NCBI GenBank assembly: GCA_026874595.1
Contig: CM049315.1
Span: 71,407,416-71,471,415, forward strand
Source: Sipunculus nudus
Lineage: Eukaryota > Annelida > Sipuncula > Golfingiida > Sipunculidae
Length of the DNA: 64,000 nt
Direction of reading: 5' to 3'
The number at the start of each line of letters is the position of its first letter. The first letter of the stretch is position 1. The translations under genes were made by a program, and so were the position numbers. Shown here one piece after another: positions 23,545 to 34,604 of the stretch. Under the pieces are notes generated by a model. It saw nothing but the letters and a program-made list of their open reading frames with translations, had not been told where the DNA came from and did no database searches.

Positions 23545-24854
23545 TTTGTTGAGGGTATATGGGATAGGTTGACAGCTTCAAACATCATTTTGAAAGACAA
23601 TTCACTGTGGAATTTTAAAGTAGAACCTTTCTCAGGGTTTCTTCAGTTTTGTTTAAAAAGAATATAACAGTTCAGCCTTTAAAAAATTAACTTCAAATTT
23701 ATTTCCTTAAACGTTTATCTTTTTTTTGTGTCATAAGTAAATGATATTATATTTATTTTTGCTCCGCTGACCATATTATGCAAAATATACGTGTTTTACG
23801 TAATTCGCACCAACATTATAGTATTACAGACTGTTCAAGTCACCTGAGCGTCATGGCCCTTGGATCACTTTTGTTAAATCGAAAATTTTAAATTTCAGAT
23901 TGACTTAGAAACATTTTATTTGATTAACCCACTTTCAAAGGATACTTTCTTATATGGTTAAAAAATACCAAACCTATTTCATGATAAAGGTTTCATATTC
24001 AAAATTTGTAAACTGTAATCTTAAATATGGCGTGTGATACCTGAAAGCCTCTGTGTGTGAATGGTCCCTGTCCTGGGGTAGCCCACAACCCAAATGTTCA
24101 TTCATGTGTTCCGCCAGTTCTTTAATGCAAAAGTACCCGTACACTTGATTGTATTCACGTATTTTGTCCATATTTCTCAGGTTCTTTCGTGCATAAGTTA
24201 GTATACGTCTGCGAATATTCCCAGGAAAAAAAGCCTTTGTGGAAGCTCATGATAAGGCAGAACCACACCAAAATCTAACATTCTAAACATTACCGAGGTG
24301 CACTGAAACATTCATGATTGTGTCATATATTATAACAAGGCCTACAGGCATAATGCGAACATGTGCAAAGGGATATATATTAGTTATAATGGTTTCCTGA
24401 TTACATGCTTGACCAATAAATGAAATGTACTTGATTGTTTTTAAGATTAATCATGTATACATATAAAAAGTACTAAAAAATTGCTGTATACAGATGCAAA
24501 ATTTCAGGCTGATATGCCAAATACCTGCTGAAAAGTAAGCAGGCATATACGCTGCGCAAATCTGACGCCACAGGTCTTGTATCAGGCTGATATGTCAAAT
24601 CTCTCAACTAAGGAATCATTCATAGTAGGTTGAAATTTTTTTATACAAATCTAGGGGTTCCGACCATGGAAACAGCCCAAAAATAAAATAAACAGTATTT
24701 TTTTAAAACACAAACAAAATAAAACTTAAAAATTATGAAGAAGAATAGTACGTATTATTTTCTCAGATGATTAAATTTATACAGTAGTGTATAAACCTAT
24801 ATACGTATGCTGCATATGCAGCTTGTTTCGATCGCTCAGGGTAGCGAGTGAAAA

Positions 24855-24908
<54 letters not shown>

Positions 24909-25163
24909 GAACAGGAAATTCTGGAGAATAACGTATCAAAAGTCCCCAAAACTCCTATTTGGGAGAGTCATTTAATTTGATGATTTTAATTGGCAAATTA
25001 ACTATAAGGTTTTACTTTACTTATCTGTATATTGTCATATTAAGCTTTGTCTGTACCACTATGAGGGACCACTTATTTGAAAAATCTCTTCATTATCTAT
25101 TTCTGAATCTGACTAAGAAGTAAATTTACCAAAAGTAATAATTTCAAGCATATTTTTTTAGGG
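23540..25163. other. Nested-element interior, no gene recognised
   Basis: At 23838-23868 'agtcacctgagcgtcatggc' reads on the minus strand like a diverged type 2 start. 24480-24620 has type 1 phrases ('caaaatttcaggctgatatg'). (AT)n at 24858-24905. Confidence 0.45.
24858..24905. repeat. (AT)n microsatellite
   Basis: About 48 bp of AT dinucleotides. Confidence 0.9.
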
Positions 25164-28100
25164 CAGGGCTCAACAATAACATTTGCCCACTCGCCGAAGG
25201 GGTTTGAAATGTAGTGAGAACAACTTGCCCCAAAGTCGAAGAGTTGCCAGCTAGGCTTGCGATATATCAGACAATGCCCTTTAATCAGTCCAAGGGTATA
25301 TCACAAACAGGATAAATCATATAGAAATAGGAAGAGGGTTTTTTTTTTATATCACGATATGGATCATAAGGGAAAGAGGATTATCGACCTCAGGGAATCT
25401 TTTTGCAACTAAATGGTGTTCGACCCAATGTCTATGAAATGCTAAATAATATATACGGGACCTTTCTAATTCTCCCCTTATAGGAAAGCTTTGTTTATTA
25501 TGCTAACTTAAATAACCTTGTTAAAACATATGAAAATTTCAGTTATATTAAAAGTCTAACATATTTACGTAATCCTCACATATCACGACTTAATGATGGA
25601 CTTCTTTAATGGTTTACTGTCATCATCTTCAGTCTTTGTCAAACATAATTGTTCGACTGCAAAAAGCTGACTTAATTCATGTTAATAATTTAAGGGCATC
25701 TTTGTGCCATCGTGGTAACCAATATGACGTCACACCTTTAACAATTTTATTAAGGTCTGTTAGTGGGCTTAAGTCTCATGTAAGATTTTTGTAAAAGACG
25801 GCTGGTCTATGTGTTCAAAACTGTGCATCATTAGCAAGACATACATTAGAATGCCCAAGAATCAAAGGAAAGTTCAAATGAATGCTAGGATTTTCTAACC
25901 GTCACAACCATCGAGCACAATATCGGGTACGGCAAACGGGTTTGATACAGTAACCAAAGACTTTAATATTTAACTTACAGAATATTATTAAAAATCATTC
26001 AATTACACATTATTTTTGACTGTTACCAACAGGAACCGGCATTAACAGAAAGGAAGCACACACCCAGAAGACTTGTTCAGAAAAATCGAAGTACCGGTCG
26101 TCTACAAAATGTTAATATTTATTCAGTTATAAATTGAATATATGAAGCTAAGCTTAATTAATACATCTGTCCTGTTGCATAGACTGATGAAATTAACGTT
26201 ATGGGTATAATCTGACATTTTTACATTTTGTTGTTTAATCTTTCATTTGTTATATTCAGTTACTGAGTCTATGTGAAGAGTAAATCTGAAAAAAAAAACG
26301 ATTTATCTATTTAGTCTTGACTGTTCATCAGGGTTGGAGTCAAATACAGTGTGCCAAATACAAATACAAATATAAATACGATAGCTAGTCTCCCCAAATA
26401 CAAATACAAAAACAAGTGACTGAAGATAAATACATGAATACAGAACATGAAATACAAATACAATTACAAATACGCAATTGTAGGTTATTCAGAATGTTTA
26501 TTTATTTTCAGCACCATAAATATTCATAATGTCTAAGGGAGAAGTGAAAGGCTTGACTTGATGCTGTCTTTAGGGTTGTTCAGAAGATAGGTAGTAGTTA
26601 ATTTTTTTTTTAATTATGGCAGATATGAATATGTATTTGTACATATGTATTTGTACAGTATTTGATCAAATACACCAAATACATCAAATATTGAGATCAA
26701 ATACAAATACAAATATTATCATTTTGCACAACCCAAATACAAATACAATATAAATACAAATACTTACTTTGACTGTATTTAAATAAAAATACAAATACTA
26801 ATACGTATTTGACCCCAACCCTGTTGTTCATCTGTCTCATGTGTACAATTCACATGCGATGTAATATTTCAAATCAGATACTCATACCCAGTTCCCATTT
26901 ACATGGCAGGTTGGTTTTATCACTTGATCATATTTATGTTGTACTTTCTTATATTTCTGACGATTTTTGGTTAATTTTGACTAAATCTTTCTTCACTGCT
27001 CAGGATTACCTGTGGGACTCTCTCGATCAACCTTCATTTCATGATACACCATGTCCTAGACTGATTTCGGCTTTGAGTTCTCAGGTTATGTCTTACTGTT
27101 TAATTTATCCCTTTCAACAAGGATGCCTAGATACAAAATCGAATTATAAGGCTCCACATAAATTTTGTAAGCCATAAATTCCATTAAATTCAAAGCAAAC
27201 TTTTCCACCGTCCTTCCTGACGGGGAACTAGTCCCCTTGCCAAGATCGCCTGCTCATTTTCATTTTTCCTTATATTATCTTGACAAGATACTCTGCAAAT
27301 GTTCAATTCTAAGGCTTTTGAGTAAAAAAAAGTAAATCAATGAACGGTTTTTTATATTTCTTCCGGAAAAATACACCCGGAATACTAGAACGTATTCACT
27401 GACTTCAGACCATGGTTTGTCACATTTAACCATGTTTAATCATATGTAACCTATTTCTGAGGTTTCAGCAAAGATTCTCTATCTATAATAACTTTGCTGG
27501 AATATAAAACAGGATATCTATAATTCGGTAGTTACTGATTTTTATAAGAGAATGTGAATTCGATTATTTCTTTCCATTGGCTGTAATCAGTATTTGTTCA
27601 AGGATAATCCACATACTAGTTACGTTTAGAAAGTAAAGAAAATGCCTCGTGAATGAATCTACTTTAGTAAAGAACTGGATATATTATTAAACAACAGCTT
27701 TTTTTTAAATAATTCCAAGATGAGAATGTAATATGTAATTTTCTGAACTTTGCTTTGTTTCTAATTGCATGCTACCAAATACTCTTGGAGCGGTCTGCCT
27801 CAAGACAAATATCACAATAAATTGCTAGGACCAGATTATATTTGAAATATTTCGTGACCTCTTAGTATTGTTTAAAGCATTCAGTTATGAAAAGAGTATA
27901 TGAATATATATGATTTTAATTTCAGGAAAATATAATTATATAATAAGATCTACAACAAATAAAGATATATATTTATACATCTATTATTAAGCCCCTCTCC
28001 TTTTTTTATTAATGCTATAATTTGTTTAAATTACTTAAAAATAGGAGCACTGACTAAGAGTTGAAGGTAAAAATAAGTAGTGTTATTCTTTAGTCCTGTC

Positions 28101-28392
28101 TAACTGTTTAGTGTTGCATCCTGTCTCGAACGTTACTTTTTTGCGTACAACAAAACCCTTCAAAGGGAAGAATTAGCAATAAATTGAATTTCAATTGATT
28201 GAAATGGGGTTGAACACCATTTAAATGCTATAAAATCCCTGATGTTGAAAACCCTATATCCCTCATGATAGGCCTACATATCGTGATATAAACATCCCCT
28301 GCACCCATATTTCTATAAAATTTATCCTGTATGTGATACTTTCTTGTACTCTCTCAGGGGCATAATCTGATTTATCGCAGGCCCAGCTGGGA
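25164..28392. mobile_element. hAT-like element with long inverted repeats
   Basis: Begins CAGGGCTCAACAATAAC, a hAT-type terminus by style. A segment at 25245-25431 ('cttgcgatatatcagacaat', 'tttatatcacgatatggat', 'ctaaatggtgttcgaccc') matches the reverse complement of 28203-28391 over nearly 190 bp with moderate divergence. The outermost right end is not found; a small MITE-like unit abuts it at 28398. Weak open frames inside (25609-25794 and 26809-27177) match no family I recognise. It contains the MITE 26329-26823. Confidence 0.6.
26329..26823. mobile_element. 495-bp hAT MITE with 8-bp target duplication, rich in TACAAA words
   Basis: Termini CAGGGTTGGAGTCAAATAC and GTATTTGACCCCAACCCTG are inverted repeats with one mismatch. 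They are flanked by ctgttcat (26321-26328) and ttgttcat (26824-26831), an 8-bp duplication with one difference, as expected for hAT. The interior is dominated by 'caaatacaaata' words. Confidence 0.8.
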
Positions 28393-28397
28393 GGCCT

Positions 28398-28527
28398 GAA
28401 GGCGGTTTCACACTGGATGGGTCCGAACGAATGTTACGTCCGAACGAAATTTGCTATCCGAACGAAAATAAAATAGAACGTTATTTTTTGTCGTTCGTAT
28501 CGGACAAGAATGGCGCTTTTCACCTTC
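28398..28527. mobile_element. Possible small MITE
   Basis: GAAGGCGGTTTCACACT at the left and GGCGCTTTTCACCTTC at the right are partly inverted, with 'ccgaacgaa' and 'tcgttcgtatcgg' mirrored inside. No target duplication could be read. Confidence 0.35.
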
Positions 28528-30175
28528 AACACAAAAGAGCTGGAACATTTATTATCAGACTTGTTCATTAGTACGTTACCAATTTAATATATAATACTGT
28601 ACAACAAAGAAATGTTGTTTTCTTGTCCACTGTTCTTAAATTATGTGATAAAAGAAAAATATAAAAAAGGGATTATATTTATTGCAATCAAATTTATTTT
28701 ATTTCAACAGATATTTATAGATTTTTTTAGCTCCAATCATTTTTCCCCCATTAAAATCAGACTTCTTTTTATATAATATGTATATTTCCTTGGAGTCCAC
28801 TTATTTTAATTTACAATCGAAAACAAACATTTAGACTTTTAAACCAGGTTAAGATATAATATTTCCTGGTAAATTCTAATTCTTTGCAATTTATTACAGT
28901 TATTCTCTGAAAGGGGGGGGGGGAGGGATGATTACATTGATCATCCCCCTAGCCCCTCCCCCCTTATATTGACGTCCCTGAATATAAGTCAGCTGTATAA
29001 ACGATATGTACACAAATAAGCAACATTATCCAGGACTTGGTGTACATTACCTAACCCCTCCCACGAAAATAAAATGCTCAGCGATAAATTAAGAAAGAAA
29101 AAATCATGAAACAATAATATTTTTATTATTACAAATATATTATTTTTAGTAAAACATTTTGCATATAAACAGAGGTTTCAAAGCTTTGGACAGACTGTTC
29201 TAAATCATATTGGCAGATTTGAAAATCAAATACAAATCAAACTAAACTAGTGATTCAAACTTTAATTAAACTTGAAATGCATGAGTTTCAATGGAATGTT
29301 CTGTGGAAACAACATATTGCACTAATATTTTTAAAGGCATGTTCAAGTGGGAGTCTGGGTCCAGTCAGTGGTATAAATATATGTCACCTGTGAACTCATG
29401 ACTATAGACTCGGGTACCTAGCAAGGCCCAATAACTTTCAATTATACAGTCAGTACACTCAGAGGTAAACTTTTTAAAATTATCAAATTAAATAACTTTT
29501 TCCCAATGGGAATTTTTGTTACTTTTGATATATTATTCTCAAGTATTTTCTGAGTAAAATGCAGTTGGTTTTTTTTGTTACTATTTGTTCCGAGTTCAAC
29601 CCCATTTTTACTACACGAGTAACCGATGGGGGAATTCCAAAGTTTGAGTCAGTGATAGGGTATTCCTCTGGCAGATGACTTCTCAACTCCTGCGTACAGC
29701 TCTATACTATAGGTCCGATTTTGCTGCATAAGCACTGCATACGCATACGTAATTAATGGAATCACAGGCGTTTTCTAGATGCATTACGCTTACCTACGCA
29801 TACGTACCGCATGCACACGCACATATGGACTGCTAGCTTCATAAGGGAAAGCCGTAGGGCCAACATGCTTTATAGTGAATACAGGCATTGCATTGTGTGC
29901 TGAACTTAATACTATTTTTAGTAACACTGGGACACTTTTTAGGGATGAGCCGTGGAAAAACCGCTTAGCGAGCCGTTTAAATAAAGTTCGGAAGCACACC
30001 AAACGGAAAGGTAATGGTGAGTTTACGAGTGAATTCCGACTGCTTAACTAACCCTTTACGAGAGCTTCGAGATACTCTAGTTAACCGCTCGTTTTGTCAA
30101 TATCTTTGCAATAGTTAGGCTCTCGTAAATGAATATAACGAACAAATAAGCGAACGCTTCGAGATACTGGCCCCA
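28528..30175. other. Nested-element interior, no gene recognised
   Basis: AT-rich to about 29650. A G run lies at 28914-28923 with C-rich text at 28946-28971. 29940-30176 is the GC-richer right subterminal zone of the 7.1-kb element. Confidence 0.45.
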
Positions 30176-30176
30176 G

Positions 30177-30595
30177 GTCAGGTAGGAGTCCTCGTGCGAC
30201 CCCCCGGTCGCAGGAAGGCCTGCAAAACAATTCATTCAAAGGTCTCCCTTTTGAGAAGGGAGTGCCGGTGGGGTTTATTTCGGGCTGGTAACCGCAAATT
30301 GTACGAAAACCCCACATATTGCCCCCGGAGGAAAACTCTGTCCCGCCATTACACACTCTATGGCCATTGTGTTCCCGGGCCCGAAGACAGAAAGAAAAGA
30401 GGCGCCCGCGGGGGAGCAAATATTAAAATTATTAATTATGCAAGTAATACGCAAATATTGCAAAGAAAAGTGGGTGGAATCTCTTCGGACAAACCTGGAC
30501 CATGTGTATGTCGAAAATCACGGCAATCCGTACGGTGGTATCAGAGAAGATACGGAAAATTACAAAAAAATCGCCTTACGCTATTAATATATAGA
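30177..30595 (-). other. Helitron interior, 5' side
   Basis: GC-rich compared with its surroundings (30190-30420). Open frames exist on both strands here (for example 30194-30676 plus), but they run across the Helitron/LINE boundary and resemble no family, so they are read as chance frames in GC-rich DNA. Confidence 0.5.
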
Positions 30596-30960
30596 TTGCA
30601 CGATTGCCGTTTTTTTTTCCGACCCTGTGTTGCCTGTCTATCATCCATGGTTCAATGTTTACTTCTATCTTTGTGAATATATCACTGTGTTTTCTCTCAA
30701 TGTTTTCACCTTCTTCTTCTTTTATACCTATAATTCTGATACAATTTCTTCTTCTTCTGATACAAGTTCATCATAATGATCCCTAATCTTGTCAAAGTCT
30801 CTCTCAAGAGAGGCGTTCACTTCTGTAATATGGGTTATCTCTCTTTTGAAATCTTTAATTCTTTTATTCTGAAATTATAATTATTTGTTATTAAAAAAAA
30901 CACTGACTTCTTTATTCATTCCCCCAGACATTTCACGCTGCCTAGTGTTACAGAATCTGA
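30596..30960 (-). pseudogene. LINE ORF1, N-terminal part (coiled coil and RRM)
   Basis: Minus strand. A start-like 'MSGGMNKEVSVFF' near 30935 is followed, after a frame change, by a charged helical stretch ('KDFKREITHITEVNASLERD', 'DKIRDHYDELVSEEEE'), then after another shift 'IIGIKEEEGENIERKHS' and 'DRQHRVGKKNGNR', the coiled coil and RRM of L1/Tx1-type ORF1. The last codons abut the Helitron 5' end at 30595 and continue in frame at 22260. At least two frameshifts make it a pseudogene. Confidence 0.75.
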
Positions 30961-31041
30961 TTTTTTTTAATCTCCGTAACCAAATTTATGCACGTCAAGA
31001 CTACGTGATCTGTTGATATTAAGTTCCGTGACAATATAAAC

Positions 31042-31046
<5 letters not shown>
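30961..31046 (-). other. Probable 5' end of the LINE
   Basis: The LINE's upstream limit is not marked by any visible target duplication. Sequence runs into an (AT)n tract at 31047. Confidence 0.35.
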
Positions 31047-31107
<61 letters not shown>

Positions 31108-31185
31108 AAATGGTATACACCGGTTCTATGTACAATGAACCAGGATATTCGTTCATCTAAATGTGTGTGTGTGTGTGTGTGACAT
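31047..31185. repeat. (AT)n and (TG)n microsatellites
   Basis: About 58 bp of AT at 31047-31104 and a (GT)9-10 run at 31161-31181. Confidence 0.9.
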
Positions 31186-31256
31186 GGTCAAGTGGAAGGT
31201 GTAAAGAGCAATCAACGACGAGAATCCCAATAGATGGCATATTATATCCGAAAACA

Positions 31257-31307
31257 CAGTGAGAACTTGTGAGTCCCCATGTTGCAAGTTCGAAGGACGG
31301 AGCTAGA
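31257..31307 (+). repeat. 51-bp dispersed repeat, copy 1
   Basis: CAGTGAGAACTTGTGAGTCC through 'gttcgaaggacggagctaga' recurs at 34179-34229 in the same orientation with about two differences. The surrounding sequence is unrelated. It includes GTTCGAAGGAC, faintly like a pol III B box. Confidence 0.6.
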
Positions 31308-31334
31308 CTCGTACAATTTATATGAGTAGAAATT

Positions 31335-31337
<3 letters not shown>

Positions 31338-31389
<52 letters not shown>

Positions 31390-31397
31390 TAGATAGC
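31338..31397. repeat. (AT)n microsatellite
   Basis: About 49 bp of AT followed by (GATA)n. Confidence 0.9.
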
Positions 31398-32989
31398 TAT
31401 ATATAATCTGTCTTTATGCAATGTTATGTTACACAGTTGTGTCATATCTGAGTAACCCTAAATAGGCCTACAATTAACCTAATGCTACAATGATATCGAA
31501 TTACCTTTAGTTACCGTACGGTACTCCTAACTCTAAAAGTAGAAGACTGTTGGGAGGTTATATCCAAGACGTACATACGGGCACAAGAATGTTTATTTAA
31601 ATCTACCAAAGATAAAGCTACATTACATATATACATAATTTTTATTACAATTCAAATACAATACATAGTTTTATATATCAATTAATTACTAAATGGAAAG
31701 CTGAAAACAGGAAATATATATCTGTTATACTGAATGGAGGTTAATATAAACATTAAGCGTATGAAAAAAATTCTTTTTCCTATTGCTTGAACGGGTAAGT
31801 GGAAAGGAAATGGTGGCTCGGAATCATGTATATTGCTGAATTTTAGTTGTAATCCTCTCATATTCAACAAGTACCAGATTCATTACAAGTTTACCTGGGT
31901 GTTTTCGACCAGGATATAGTTTATTTTCAGCAAATTACCGGTACTGTTTTAAATTTGCCTGTACCATGATTCAGACGTACCTCGACTCCATCATGCACGC
32001 TTCATAAGGGAAAGTTATTATCTTCAGCGCGACCCGCAACCAGGGTCGCACATAATTAAAGGAAAACCAACCAATTCCGAACCGTTCAGACTGGATAATT
32101 TACTGCGATGGAAAGACCAAATGGTAAATGTAATGTTTGTGGCTAAATAACATCTTCATATAATGCAGTATTTATGATAATCACCTAAAATGCCAGACAT
32201 ATAAAGCGTAACATTTTGTCACTTATAGTGCTAATCCAACCCCCCCCCCCCCCCCCCCCCCCAATACACGGGTCCTCCGTTTATGTGTACATTGATGGAG
32301 GATTAAAGGGAGTTTCGAAGTACACACTCAAGATGTGTGTTTAATGATATTTATTAAAGCCATATATGACCTTTTTTGTGTATTATGTGCACCAGATAAG
32401 ACTTGTTTTCGGTCATTCCGCTCCTAGTTTGAGCGGGCGCCTGCAGATACCTTACTGGTTCACACGTCCAAGACGTTGTATGGATGTAACTTGTGTGGGA
32501 CATGTTAACTCGTAACCACGACAAGTTTTAAATAGGACATGAATCCTTTACTACAACTGATTCTTACGCCGCCATTTCCGCCTCCAGTTGAAATAAAGCT
32601 AGACTATATCCAGGGAAATATAGGGAAGTATATAACATCTGTTCAAATAAAATGATGATATTACAAACATAATCGTGCAAAATATAAAAATAAATAAGAA
32701 TGAAATTTTTTCTTCTGTTGATCGATAACCATTCTCTTATCATAAATGGTAGAGACTTTGACCATATATAAACAGACCTTGTGACTTTTACAATATTTAG
32801 GTGTTTGTAATCACTTTCAGAAGACTTTCTCTTGGTTCAGTTTCATCTTTTTAATATCAATAAATAGATATATCCTTTTCCTTTTAAAAATGTGTTATGG
32901 CAAATAAAACCATTTAATTATATATCACCTATGAGAAATACAGCAGTTTGAACATGCATGTACCTGTCAACTCAGTATTTCTTGTTAGT

Positions 32990-33003
32990 CGCCAGATGGC
33001 AGC
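32990..33003 (+). promoter_or_regulatory. CTCF-like motif
   Basis: CGCCAGATGGCAGC agrees with the animal CTCF core (CCNSYAGRKGGCRS style) except at the first base. It is repeated in the same orientation at 33654. Sequence match only. Confidence 0.3.
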
Positions 33004-33653
33004 ATCTTGGCTTTTCTTTTAGGAAATCATTAGGAACTCCTCGGACGAATCCGTTGGCTTCTAACCTCGGATGTTTGTATGGCCCAATGATACTCCACCA
33101 ATTTTGGAGCCATTCGCCGGATATCCACTGGGTTGGCATTTCTACTGACTCATTTAATAAAAGATCACAATTTTCACTTAAAAAAAACCAGATTGATTTG
33201 CAATAATAAAATTGATTATATGTGCTTGACATGTTGCTTAACATCAACTATTGCCACGTTCCGACAGTAATTTAACTAGATAATTCAGTTTATAACAAAT
33301 GCCTTATTCATCGCCTGCTCGGGATGGACTTTCTGGCGTCAACTGTATCCTCGAGCAGTTATATATCAGTGTACATGGGATTTTCCCCCTCTGTTTCTTG
33401 GATAGTGTTTTCTTATAGCTTTAAAGATGGAATATACGAGTACTGGCAGTATCTGTACACAAAATACATTGTTTTGCTTTTGCAAAGCGCACAACAGATG
33501 TACGGTTGACATGCCATGGCCTTGACCTTGCCGGAATAATATCCATGGCGGCCCCCCATGTACATCACAGGCAAGAAGCCAACGGAATCGGCCGAGAAGT
33601 TCCGATTGTTAGGAAATAACTTAAAGGCAGTTCATATTAGTTCCCAGTTCAGC

Positions 33654-33667
33654 CGCCAGATGGCAGC
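33654..33667 (+). promoter_or_regulatory. CTCF-like motif, second copy
   Basis: Identical 14-mer CGCCAGATGGCAGC, preceded here by AGC. Same orientation as the site at 32990, 664 bp away. Confidence 0.3.
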
Positions 33668-34178
33668 ATAATTTTTTTCAGAGAACATGATGCGCGGTTT
33701 GCCATATTGTGTTCTAAACGAAATGTCCATCTATGCATTAAGAAGGAAGATATATGTTCAGAATACTACCACAGTAATAACCGGAGCAGTAAATTCAAAA
33801 TTTAGCTTAAAACAACAGGTCCGTTCAACGTGAAATTATGAGCCTCGTTATCTACCGACGTGATACAACTGAGCTAATAAAACTAAACAACCAGCGGGAA
33901 GTTTTATGTTTTAAAGCGATATGAAACTGGTACATTTATCACAATATCCTAAAATACTGTTAATGCATGATAACATGATGACTAGGTTCTTGTGTTTTAA
34001 GAGGAAGTAGGTTTTAATTTTAAAAGAACAGCGAACAAATATACAATGAGAACTGAAAAATACTAATACGAAAAAAATTATCCTTTTTTACCAGAACCAA
34101 CTTTACGTCACATAATATTTCTGTAAGCTCTTACATGGTAAAGTTTCAAGAAATTACAGTGCCTTCGTGAAAATATGA

Positions 34179-34229
34179 CAGTGAGAACTTGTGAGTCCCT
34201 ATGTTGCATGTTCGAAGGACGGAGCTAGA
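34179..34229 (+). repeat. 51-bp dispersed repeat, copy 2
   Basis: Matches 31257-31307. Confidence 0.6.
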
Positions 34230-34542
34230 AGGAATAGTACAGCTCATCCGTCACCCAAGTTTCCATAAACGAAAATTATCCGACAGGACCAGTTTGGTGT
34301 TAAAAAAAAAACACCAAACCCTACGTTTTGTAATGCGCCTGTTGGCCGAGGCATAGCACGCCAAATAAGCATAAAGTACATGATTAACATATAGATCTAG
34401 ATCACATTGTTAATATGCTTTTAGGCCAAGACAAAGTACGAGGTTCATATATAATATCATAGTATACCTGTCTCGAGGTTAACAACATTAATATATTACA
34501 TGCATATATTACAACAAACATTATTTTACTTACTCGAGTAGG
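34230..34542. other. No gene recognised
   Basis: A short spacer with an 'acaccaaac' / 'gtttggtgt' small inverted repeat at 34290-34320. Confidence 0.5.

Positions 34543-34600
<58 letters not shown>
34543..34600. repeat. (AT)n microsatellite
   Basis: About 57 bp of AT dinucleotides. Confidence 0.9.

Positions 34601-34604
<4 letters not shown>

Larger units (their letters stand above)
23090..30176. mobile_element. 7.1-kb element bounded by inverted repeats, inside the Helitron
   Basis: Left end CAGGGCCCTGTATCTCGAAGC and right end GCTTCGAGATACTGGCCCCAG are inverted repeats (18 of 21 positions). The subterminal zones on both sides share TCGAAGC, GAGAGC, CGTTA and 'taacgaac' words. No target duplication could be read with confidence, and no transposase was recognised, so the superfamily is open. 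It is interrupted by the hAT-like element 25164-28392. Not fully excluded: two separate related elements facing each other. Confidence 0.55.
22261..30595 (-). mobile_element. Helitron (8.3 kb including nested elements), inserted in LINE ORF1
   Basis: On the minus strand it starts with TCTATATATTAATAGCG at 30595, preceded by host A, and ends with a hairpin (CCGTGC-GTA-GCACGG), TAATGG and CTAG at 22264-22261, followed by host T. These are the canonical Helitron features: 5' TC, 3' hairpin and CTRR, insertion between A and T, no target duplication. Host sequence on both sides is one LINE ORF1. No Rep/helicase is encoded, so it is non-autonomous. Removing the 7.1-kb element at 23090-30176 leaves a Helitron of about 1.25 kb. 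A second 5'-type terminus sits at 22388. Confidence 0.8.
31398..34178. other. No gene recognised; poly-C run and CTCF-like sites
   Basis: A run of about 24 Cs lies at 32239-32262. A 91-codon minus-strand frame (33247-32972) is coding-like in composition ('QWISGEWLQNWWSIIGPYK') but matches no family I know and overlaps an inverted repeat shared with 33573-33610. Two CTCF-like words are listed separately. Otherwise plain AT-rich DNA. Confidence 0.45.

Noticed and set aside
26809-27177. 122-codon plus-strand open frame
   Set aside because: It starts in the right end of an hAT MITE and continues into the hAT-like element; no family recognised. Kept only as a possible transposase relic.
30194-30676. 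160-codon plus-strand open frame
   Set aside because: It crosses the Helitron-LINE border, is antisense to ORF1 at its end, and is rich in Arg/Cys from GC-rich DNA.
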